This document shows positions 1-5,081 of a stretch of DNA of 5,081 nucleotides, one piece after another; position 1 is the stretch's first letter; every line of letters begins with the position of its first letter. The notes below the pieces were generated by a model that made no database searches, was not told where the DNA came from, and worked only from the letters and a program-made list of their open reading frames with translations. Made by a program: the position numbers and the translations under genes. The stretch comes from Candidatus Omnitrophota bacterium. Its GTDB lineage: Bacteria; Omnitrophota; Omnitrophia; Omnitrophales; Abzuiibacteriaceae. The stretch spans positions 1 through 5,081 of the forward strand of contig JACQQN010000121.1 of assembly GCA_016206995.1 (NCBI GenBank), written 5' to 3'.

Positions 1-37
1 ATGCAATCGCGATCAAAACAACGATGACTTGGCGCAT
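1..37 (-). CDS. Start of an unidentified downstream gene, signal-peptide-like N-terminus (partial, 3' end outside window)
   Basis: An ATG at 37-35 lies 18 nt after the clpC stop codon and opens a frame that runs off the left edge. The 12 visible codons give MRQVIVVLIAIA. One positive charge near the start followed by an unbroken hydrophobic run is how a Sec signal peptide or membrane anchor begins. The short gap and shared strand suggest it is co-transcribed with clpC. I see no good Shine-Dalgarno sequence in front of it, so translation may depend on ribosomes finishing clpC. Twelve residues are too few to name a family. An envelope or exported protein is the natural guess, but this could also be chance hydrophobic sequence. 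Confidence 0.42.
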   Translation of the reverse strand, partial: MRQVIVVLIAIA

Positions 38-55
38 TGATGGTAACCGTTTTTG

Positions 56-2515
56 TTACGATGCTTTTTCAAAAACGACGTAATCTCCCCGAATTTCGGA
101 GCGAATCGTATCGCCGTCTTTAAATTTACCACCTAAAATTTCCTCGGCGAGAACGTTTTCAACATACTTTTGGATTGTGCGCTTGAGCGGACGTGCGCCA
201 AAAGCGGGATCGTAGCCTTTATCAATTAGAAATTTGAGAACCTCGGGTGACAAAGTAATTTCCATCCGCCGGTCTTTAAGCCGCAACTTTAATTCTTGAA
301 GCTCAATTTCAATCACTTTTTCAAGATCCTCTCGGGTCAATTGATGAAAAACAATGGTGTCGTCCACACGGTTAAGAAATTCTGGGCGGAACATTTTTTT
401 TGCTTCATCTAATAATTTTTGTTTCATAGTTTCGTAATTATCTTCTTCCGTCCGAACTTTGAAACCAAGATCGCCCTGGCGCTTCAAGAGATCAACGCCA
501 ATGTTGGAAGTCATAATTACGAGTGTGTTTCGGAAATCAACGCGGCGGCCGAAAGAATCCGTCAAACGCCCATCTTCCATCACCTGAAGCAACACATTAA
601 AAACATCTGGGTGAGCCTTTTCAATTTCATCGAGCAAAACTACCGAATAAGGACGGCGCCTGATTTTTTCGGTAAGCTGTCCACCTTCTTCATACCCAAC
701 ATAACCAGGAGGTGCGCCAACTAAGCGTGAGACGTTAAATTTCTCACCGTATTCAGACATATCGATTTGAACAATAGCATCAGGATTTCCGAACATAAAC
801 TCGGCGAGCGTTCTTGCAAGAAGTGTTTTGCCAACACCAGTGGGACCCAAGAAAATAAAATTTGCAATGGGCCGCCTTGGATTCCTAAGGCCACTTCGGG
901 AGCGGCGAATGGCATGAGCGATTGCTTTGATGGCTTCCTCTTGTCCGATAACTTTTTTATGGAGCTCGTCTTCCATTCTTAAAAGACGGGAGGTTTCCTT
1001 TTCTTCCAAACGTTGAAGCGGAACACCTGTCCATTTGGACACAATCACAGCAATGTCTTCAGCAGTGACTTGAACTTCAACTTCCGATTTTGATTCCTTC
1101 CAACTTTTTTTGATTCGGTTGAGCTCTTCCTTAGCTTGACGCTCCCGATCCCGAAGCTTTGCCGCACGCTCGAAATCTTGGCTTTTAATCGCAGCTTCTT
1201 TTTCATTTTTGAATTGTTCGATATCCGCCTCAAGCTTCTTAATTTCCTTAGGGAACGTGGTCACTGAAAGACGAGCGCGCGAACCCGCTTCGTCAATAAG
1301 GTCAATTGCTTTATCCGGCAAAAATCGACCGGTAATGTACCGATCGGAAAGTTTAGAAGCTTGCTCGATTGCCTCATCAGTAATTTTGACACGGTGGTGC
1401 GCTTCATATTTATCGCGGAGGCCTTTCAAAATGGCAATCGTTTCGTCAACAGTTGGTGGATCAACATTAATGGTTTGGAATCGGCGCGCGAGCGCTGCAT
1501 CTTTCTCAATGTATTTGCGATATTCATCAAGTGTCGTTGCTCCAATACACTGAATTTCTCCACGTGAAAGCGCCGGTTTCAAAATATTCGAAGCATCGAT
1601 CGCGCCCTCGGCACCTCCGGCGCCCACCAAAGTGTGGAGTTCATCAATAAAAATGATGACATTTTCAGAACGCCTAATTTCATCCATCACAGCTTTGATT
1701 CGTTCTTCAAACTGGCCGCGATATTTGGTACCTGCCACCATCAGAGCGAGATCAAGCACCACCATCCGTTTATCAATCAGTACTTCAGGGACATCATTTG
1801 CAATAATCCGCTGGGCAAGGCCTTCTACAATAGCTGTTTTTCCAACCCCGGCTTCCCCTAAAAGAACTGGATTATTTTTTGTTCTGCGAGCCAGAATTTG
1901 AATGACGCGTTCAATTTCATCCAACCGATTGACGACCGGATCGAGCTTCCCTTCCCGTGCCAATTGAGACAAATCACGTCCAAATGCATCTAGCGCAGGA
2001 GTTTTTGTTTTCCCTCCCCCCTTCGCACCAGTGCCTGTTCCGCTAGGTGCTCCGCCACCCGCACCAGTAGAAGGCGTTGATGACCCAAGAAGTTTGATCA
2101 CTTCAGAACGAACTTTGTTCAAATCAAGACCAATATTCATCAGTACATGGCTCGCAACACCTTCGCCTTCCTTAATCAACCCAAGCAAAAGATGCTCTGT
2201 CCCAATGTAGTTGTGGCCCAAACGGCGCGCTTCATCCATGGCAAGTTCAATCACTTTTTTTGCTTTGGGTGTGAATGGGATATCGCCTGAAACAATCGTA
2301 CTTGGCCCAAATTGCACGAGCTTTTCCACTTCAAGGCGAATGGTGTCAAGCGACAACCCCAAATTTTGCAAAACTGCTGCCGCAACACTTTCACCTTCTT
2401 TAATAAGCCCAAGCAGGATATGTTCCGTGCCAATGTAATCATGATTGAAACGTTTTGCTTCTTCTTTCGCTAGAATAATGACTTTTCTTGCTCTTTCAGT
2501 AAAACGATCAAACAT
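56..2515 (-). CDS. clpC: ClpC, Hsp100/Clp AAA+ unfoldase subunit of the ClpCP protease
   Basis: Cytosolic ATP-driven unfoldase that feeds proteins into ClpP; in Bacillus it degrades phosphoarginine-tagged proteins. The protein is 819 aa, close to the usual ~810. Residues 1-143 are a double Clp_N domain whose repeats carry IGTEH at 28-32 and 104-108. The Glu residues (31, 107) correspond to the phosphoarginine-binding pair of Bacillus ClpC. A Gly-rich linker follows (about 144-172). AAA+ domain 1 has Walker A GEAGVGKT (220-227), pore loop KYRG (264-267), Walker B IIFIDE (287-292) and arginine-finger region ARRF (343-346). A coiled-coil middle domain with a UVR motif (about 425-470) marks ClpC rather than ClpA or ClpB. 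Domain 2 has GPTGVGKT (557-564), GYVG (604-607), VVLLDE (625-630), FLNR (713-716) and sensor-2 GAR (773-775). LGF (683-685) fits the ClpP-docking loop. The start has a strong ribosome binding site. One oddity is VVNR (194-197) where Hsp100 proteins usually have VIGR. Confidence 0.98.
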   Translation of the reverse strand: MFDRFTERARKVIILAKEEAKRFNHDYIGTEHILLGLIKEGESVAAAVLQNLGLSLDTIRLEVEKLVQFGPSTIVSGDIPFTPKAKKVIELAMDEARRLGHNYIGTEHLLLGLIKEGEGVASHVLMNIGLDLNKVRSEVIKLLGSSTPSTGAGGGAPSGTGTGAKGGGKTKTPALDAFGRDLSQLAREGKLDPVVNRLDEIERVIQILARRTKNNPVLLGEAGVGKTAIVEGLAQRIIANDVPEVLIDKRMVVLDLALMVAGTKYRGQFEERIKAVMDEIRRSENVIIFIDELHTLVGAGGAEGAIDASNILKPALSRGEIQCIGATTLDEYRKYIEKDAALARRFQTINVDPPTVDETIAILKGLRDKYEAHHRVKITDEAIEQASKLSDRYITGRFLPDKAIDLIDEAGSRARLSVTTFPKEIKKLEADIEQFKNEKEAAIKSQDFERAAKLRDRERQAKEELNRIKKSWKESKSEVEVQVTAEDIAVIVSKWTGVPLQRLEEKETSRLLRMEDELHKKVIGQEEAIKAIAHAIRRSRSGLRNPRRPIANFIFLGPTGVGKTLLARTLAEFMFGNPDAIVQIDMSEYGEKFNVSRLVGAPPGYVGYEEGGQLTEKIRRRPYSVVLLDEIEKAHPDVFNVLLQVMEDGRLTDSFGRRVDFRNTLVIMTSNIGVDLLKRQGDLGFKVRTEEDNYETMKQKLLDEAKKMFRPEFLNRVDDTIVFHQLTREDLEKVIEIELQELKLRLKDRRMEITLSPEVLKFLIDKGYDPAFGARPLKRTIQKYVENVLAEEILGGKFKDGDTIRSEIRGDYVVFEKAS

Positions 2516-2519
2516 ACTG

Positions 2520-2526
2520 CCTCCTT
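2520..2526 (-). promoter_or_regulatory. Strong Shine-Dalgarno site of clpC
   Basis: On the minus strand AAGGAGG lies 4 nt before the clpC ATG. It is the best match to the 16S rRNA anti-Shine-Dalgarno in the window and fixes the clpC start. It sits in the 47-bp gap after mcsB, so clpC is well equipped for independent re-initiation and probably for higher translation than mcsB. I see no convincing promoter or terminator in this gap. Confidence 0.88.
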
Positions 2527-2562
2527 TTTAAGAAAGACGGATTGCAACCGCAAAATATTAAA

Positions 2563-3639
2563 TTAAGCCAACTTAATATCTTTTAAGCGCTCACGAAACA
2601 ATTCTGCTCGCTTATAATCACGTTCAGTTGAACTGAAATCATCTTCAAAAAGCTTTTGTAAATGAGCGGGCTGCGCAAATAAAAATAGTGCATTCAAATT
2701 TGCGCGGCTCAATTCTTGGATGAGCCCCATATCCATTCCAAGTCGCACAAGCGACAAATGGCTAATCGCTTCATTGCTTGAAATTAACCGAGCAGACTTC
2801 AAAGTGCCGAGCGCACGCCATACTTGATCTTCGACTTTTTCGCGTTTTTTCTCAAGCAAGTGCTTGCGCGCTTCTTTTTCATGCTCCACTACTTGGCGGA
2901 TAACACGCTCTAAATTATCAATGATATCTTCTTCATTTTGCCCTAACGTAATTTGATTTGAAAACTGAAAAAAATTTCCAATAGCTTGTGTTCCTTCGCC
3001 GTAAAGACCACGGACTGCAAGGCTTAACTTAGCAACCGCTTGAAGCACCTTGCTGACTTGCTTGGTCATCACAAGACTTGGCAAGTGAAGCATGCAAGAA
3101 GCGCGAAGCCCTGTCCCAACATTGGTTGGACACGCTGTGAGATACCCAAGCGCGGAATCAAAACTATAATCCAGCGTCTTTTCAAGTTCCGTATCAACTC
3201 GATCAATCAACCGCCACGTTTCCGTAAGATTGAGACCGCTTTGAAACGCTTGAATTCGCAAATGGTCTTCCTCAAGAATCATAATGCTAATGACTTCGTT
3301 TTTTGAAACAACAACTGCTTTCTTCCCTTTTCCTGCGGCATGCTCCCGACTCACCAAATGTCGTTCAACCAAAAACTGTTTGTCGAGCTCTTTGAGATCT
3401 TTATATTGAATGAAGTAAGAATCATTCAAGTACTTGGAAGCTTTAACGGCTTTTTGAACTTCTTGGATAATGGCTGCTTCATGGTCTGTCTGCAATTTCT
3501 CGAGAAATAAAAAATCTGATAGATTTCGCGCAAGACGGATTCTCGAACTAATCACCACGTCACTTTCGGCACCCGATCCTTTTAACCATTCACAGGTAGA
3601 ACTGAGCAATTGCTTCAATTCATTTCCGCTATTTGCCAT
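2563..3639 (-). CDS. mcsB: McsB, protein-arginine kinase (ATP:guanido phosphotransferase family)
   Basis: McsB transfers phosphate from ATP to arginine side chains of proteins, marking them for ClpC-ClpP. With the ATG at 3639 the protein is 358 aa, near the 363 aa of Bacillus McsB. The frame is open further upstream, but the extra 42 residues are Lys-rich, overlap mcsA and are unlike the family. Visible features are SSRIRLARN (31-39, nucleotide-binding arginines), LEEDHLRIQ (122-130, with catalytic Glu124), CPTNVGTG (170-177, catalytic Cys170), GEGTQAIGN (214-222, with Glu215) and RDYKRA (340-345). The last matches the RDxxRA phosphoarginine-binding motif of McsB. All these sit at a constant +3 offset from the Bacillus numbering as I recall it. 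The family NEEDH motif reads LEEDH here. The start lies 28 nt after the mcsA stop with no clear Shine-Dalgarno, which suggests translational coupling to mcsA, its activator. Confidence 0.96.
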   Translation of the reverse strand: MANSGNELKQLLSSTCEWLKGSGAESDVVISSRIRLARNLSDFLFLEKLQTDHEAAIIQEVQKAVKASKYLNDSYFIQYKDLKELDKQFLVERHLVSREHAAGKGKKAVVVSKNEVISIMILEEDHLRIQAFQSGLNLTETWRLIDRVDTELEKTLDYSFDSALGYLTACPTNVGTGLRASCMLHLPSLVMTKQVSKVLQAVAKLSLAVRGLYGEGTQAIGNFFQFSNQITLGQNEEDIIDNLERVIRQVVEHEKEARKHLLEKKREKVEDQVWRALGTLKSARLISSNEAISHLSLVRLGMDMGLIQELSRANLNALFLFAQPAHLQKLFEDDFSSTERDYKRAELFRERLKDIKLA

Positions 3640-3667
3640 GTGACACGTTTTTTTAGTGGGAGCTTGT

Positions 3668-4186
3668 TTACTCTTTGGGCTCTTTTTTTCGTTTTTCTTG
3701 TTTTTCTTCAAGTTTTCGAATCTCATCCCGCAATTTGGCTGCGCTTTCAAATTCTTCAAGTTCAATTGATTTTCTAAGCCGTTCTTGTAAACTTCTTAAA
3801 TCAACGCTTTGTTTGACATGAGCTGAAACTTTAGACGGCCGTTTTCCCATATGGGTTGTTGCGCGTTGGACTCTTTTGACAAGCGGAAGAAGCATTTTTG
3901 AAAGCGTTTGATAACAATTGGCGCAACCAAGTCTTCCAGTCTTACCAAACTCTTCGAAAGTCAGGTGACACGTTTTACAAGAAATATCGGTTTTCTGCTC
4001 GGGGCCAAACAAAGAACCAATATCCGAAAGTCCTGATAAAAGATCGCCAAAGTTGAAATGATTTTTAAATTCGGTTCCCTTTTCTTCAGCGCATGTTTCA
4101 CATAGATGAACCTCAACCATTTGATTGTTCACAATCTCGGTCAAATGAATGGTCGCTTCGTTTTGTTGACAAGAACCGCAAAGCAT
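3668..4186 (-). CDS. mcsA: McsA, zinc-binding activator of the McsB arginine kinase (UvrB/UvrC motif protein)
   Basis: McsA binds and activates McsB and helps couple it to ClpC in the cytosol. The protein is 172 aa (Bacillus McsA is about 185). Four CxxC pairs are visible: C3/C6, C29/C32, C70/C73 and C88/C91, the expected zinc-binding ligands. The conserved family segment around GKTGRLGCANCY (81-92) and the THMGKRP stretch (111-117) match McsA. Residues about 130-160 form a UVR motif (LEEFESAAKLRDEIRKLEE), similar to the one in the ClpC middle domain. The tail after it is highly charged and Lys-rich. The ATG at 4186 is chosen because it has a Shine-Dalgarno and the protein then starts MLCGSC as family members do. 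An upstream ATG at 4243 in the same frame would add 19 unlike residues running through the repeat element. mcsB follows 28 nt downstream. Confidence 0.95.
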   Translation of the reverse strand: MLCGSCQQNEATIHLTEIVNNQMVEVHLCETCAEEKGTEFKNHFNFGDLLSGLSDIGSLFGPEQKTDISCKTCHLTFEEFGKTGRLGCANCYQTLSKMLLPLVKRVQRATTHMGKRPSKVSAHVKQSVDLRSLQERLRKSIELEEFESAAKLRDEIRKLEEKQEKRKKEPKE

Positions 4187-4191
4187 GTTGT

Positions 4192-4199
4192 TCCCTTTT
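4192..4199 (-). promoter_or_regulatory. Shine-Dalgarno site of mcsA
   Basis: Minus-strand AAAAGGGA lies 5 nt before the ATG at 4186 and decides that start over the in-frame ATG at 4243. It is close to the inverted heptamer element: the nearer hairpin arm ends at 4215, about 15 nt upstream, so folding of that element could influence ribosome access. That link is inference. Confidence 0.75.
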
Positions 4200-4205
4200 A
4201 GTTCA

Positions 4206-4240
4206 AAGAAACCCGAAACCAGAGAACAGAGCACCGAAAC
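4206..4240 (+). repeat. Degenerate 7-bp tandem repeat array, arm A (5 units)
   Basis: Read on the plus strand from 4206 in steps of seven, the units are AAGAAAC, CCGAAAC, CAGAGAA, CAGAGCA and CCGAAAC. All five have GA at positions 3-4 and most follow C(A/C)GARMM. The array faces arm B (4260-4308), which carries similar units on the opposite strand. It lies in the leader between ilvE and mcsA, ending near the mcsA ribosome binding site. The periodicity is directly visible; its origin and role are unknown. Confidence 0.65.
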
Positions 4241-4306
4241 CAAAATGCTGATCGAATAATTTTCTGACTTCTAAAGTCTGTTTTCTGTGCTCTGGTTTCT
4301 GTTTTC
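4215..4306. repeat. Imperfect inverted repeat (28-nt arms) in the ilvE-mcsA gap
   Basis: The arms are 4215-4242 and 4279-4306 around a 36-nt loop. Twenty-three of 28 positions pair, including a perfect 8-bp core (CAGAGCAC at 4227-4234, GTGCTCTG at 4287-4294). It arises because the two heptamer arrays are inverted copies of related sequence. In a transcript running from ilvE to mcsA it would form a long interrupted hairpin. There is no U-run directly after the stem, so it does not look like an intrinsic terminator. It could attenuate transcription, act as an RNA processing or stability element, or be the remains of a small mobile repeat. Confidence 0.6.
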
Positions 4307-4308
4307 TT
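4260..4308 (-). repeat. Degenerate 7-bp tandem repeat array, arm B (7 units)
   Basis: Read on the minus strand from 4308 in steps of seven, the units are AAGAAAA, CAGAAAC, CAGAGCA, CAGAAAA, CAGACTT, TAGAAGT and CAGAAAA. All seven have AGA at positions 2-4, and the commonest unit is CAGAAAA. The array begins 2 nt after the ilvE stop codon, and periodicity is lost below 4260. One unit (CAGAGCA) is identical to a unit in arm A. Heptanucleotide tandem repeats between genes are known from cyanobacteria (STRR sequences); whether this is a comparable family is not known from this window. Confidence 0.7.
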
Positions 4309-4310
4309 AT

Positions 4311-5081
4311 TCACAACGTGTACCGGACACCATCGCGCTTGGTTGATTCCCCAAAAGCGCTCTTCAATTTTGCAGTCGTTTTCCCTGGTTTTCCGGTTCC
4401 TATTTTTCGGCCATCAATCGCGACAACTGGAATCACTTCTGCCGCCGTACCTGTTAAAAACGCTTCGTCCGCGTTGAATAGGTCGTGTCGGGTCAACAAC
4501 CGTTCTTGAAAAGGAATATCGTTTCGCCGCGCAAGATCAATGATGGTTTGCCGGGTAATTCCCTCAAGAGCGCCCACCGAAACGGGGGGCGTTACAAGAA
4601 TCCGATCTTTCACAATAAAAATGTTATCACCGGTACACTCAGCCACATATCCCTGATGGTTCAGCATCAGCGCTTCCATGTATCCGGAATTGTTCGCTTC
4701 AATCTTGGCAAGAATGTTATTCAAATAATTGAGTGACTTGATCTGAGGGTTAATCGCCTCGGGAAGATTGCGAACCGTTGGCACTGTGATAATGGCGAGG
4801 CCTTCCCGATACAATTTCTCAGGATAGAGCACAATCTTATCGGTAATCACAAAAATAGTGGCCCGCTTGCATTTCTGAGGGTCGAGCCCTAAATCACCAA
4901 CGCCGCGTGTCACCACAACACGAATATAGGCGTCGCGGAGTTGATTTGTTCGAAGTGTCTCAAGAATAATTTCGATCATTTCTTCCTTGGTGTTAGGAAT
5001 TTGAAGCATGATCGTATGTGCAGATTCATAGAGACGGTCAAGATGCTCTTTCAATTTAAACACAAGGCAATTGTATGAGCG
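4311..5081 (-). CDS. ilvE: Branched-chain amino-acid aminotransferase (IlvE-like, fold-type IV PLP enzyme), 5' end outside window
   Basis: Catalyses the last, reversible step of Leu/Ile/Val synthesis, moving an amino group between glutamate and branched 2-oxo acids in the cytosol. The frame is open to the right edge: six codons (RSYNCL) precede the GTG at 5063-5061 and fit the family's GIRxYN...FKLxEHLDRL stretch. That GTG is therefore internal and roughly 35 N-terminal residues are missing. In the 256 visible residues, Lys115 in QIKSLNYLNN (codon 4739-4737) is the expected PLP Schiff-base lysine. RVVVTRG, AECTGDNIF (its Glu is expected to contact the PLP ring nitrogen), LEGITR and TGTAAEV follow in family order, as does the usual GTGKPG near the C-terminus. 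D-amino-acid and aminodeoxychorismate enzymes share this fold, but the motif set fits IlvE best. It is separated from mcsA by 124 bp holding the heptamer element, and there is no metabolic reason for it to be beside mcsA. Confidence 0.9.
   Translation of the reverse strand, partial: RSYNCLVFKLKEHLDRLYESAHTIMLQIPNTKEEMIEIILETLRTNQLRDAYIRVVVTRGVGDLGLDPQKCKRATIFVITDKIVLYPEKLYREGLAIITVPTVRNLPEAINPQIKSLNYLNNILAKIEANNSGYMEALMLNHQGYVAECTGDNIFIVKDRILVTPPVSVGALEGITRQTIIDLARRNDIPFQERLLTRHDLFNADEAFLTGTAAEVIPVVAIDGRKIGTGKPGKTTAKLKSAFGESTKRDGVRYTL

Noticed and set aside
43..59. Small inverted repeat GTAAC/GTTAC with a 7-nt loop overlapping the clpC stop codon, considered as a terminator.
   Set aside because: The stem is only 5 bp and A/T-rich, and no U-run follows it on the minus strand.
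1209..1901. Several plus-strand open frames of 60-114 codons opposite clpC.
   Set aside because: They are antisense shadows of a highly conserved gene, with no recognisable protein features.
3680..3715. A-rich low-complexity tract (GAAAAAC-like repeats on the minus strand) at the end of mcsA, considered as another heptamer array.
   Set aside because: It codes for the Lys/Glu-rich McsA tail and does not keep a 7-bp phase; codon bias for Lys explains it.
3640..3765. A 42-residue N-terminal extension of McsB starting at 3765.
   Set aside because: It overlaps the conserved UVR end of mcsA in another frame, is Lys-rich and unlike the family, and the ATG at 3639 gives the expected length and N-terminus.
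4139..4157. GGTCAAA followed by GGTCGCT on the plus strand, resembling a CtsR operator (tandem GGTCAAA heptads).
   Set aside because: The second heptad is poor, the start-to-start spacing is 12 rather than 10, and the site lies inside mcsA coding for conserved residues (TIHLTEI).
4187..4243. A 19-residue N-terminal extension of McsA starting at 4243.
   Set aside because: It runs through the heptamer element, has no ribosome binding site, and the start at 4186 has a good one and gives the typical MLCxxC beginning.
5061..5063. GTG at 5063-5061 as the true start of the aminotransferase.
   Set aside because: Six further in-frame codons to the window edge continue the family sequence, so the GTG encodes an internal Val.

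Overview
The window is compact bacterial DNA in which every recognisable gene lies on the minus strand, so it reads from right to left. In transcription order it holds a branched-chain amino-acid aminotransferase (ilvE-like, 5' end beyond the right edge), mcsA, mcsB and clpC. A last reading frame with a signal-peptide-like start is cut by the left edge. Base composition looks moderate and even across the genes. No RNA gene, insertion sequence, CRISPR array or clear terminator was seen.

mcsA, mcsB and clpC form one tight unit with gaps of 28 and 47 bp. Together they encode the protein-arginine phosphorylation and degradation route known from Bacillus. McsB, activated by the zinc protein McsA, phosphorylates arginines on proteins. 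ClpC recognises phosphoarginine with its N-terminal domain and unfolds the marked proteins into ClpP. The residues this route needs are visible: the catalytic Cys and Glu residues and the RDxxRA phosphoarginine site of McsB, four CxxC pairs and a UVR motif in McsA, and the two N-domain IGTEH motifs, both ATPase sites and an LGF ClpP-docking motif in ClpC. The repressor gene ctsR, which heads this operon in Firmicutes, is not here; its place is taken by the aminotransferase. With the ClpC and IlvE sequence style, this suggests a non-Firmicute, possibly diderm candidate lineage such as Omnitrophota. That assignment rests on general resemblance and is weak.

The 124 bp between ilvE and mcsA holds the least expected structure. 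Two arrays of degenerate 7-bp units face each other in inverted orientation (4206-4240 and 4260-4308), and together they can form a long imperfect hairpin just upstream of the mcsA ribosome binding site. This heptamer element is the best candidate for something undescribed. Otherwise the window is a well-conserved protein quality-control operon next to an amino-acid metabolism gene.
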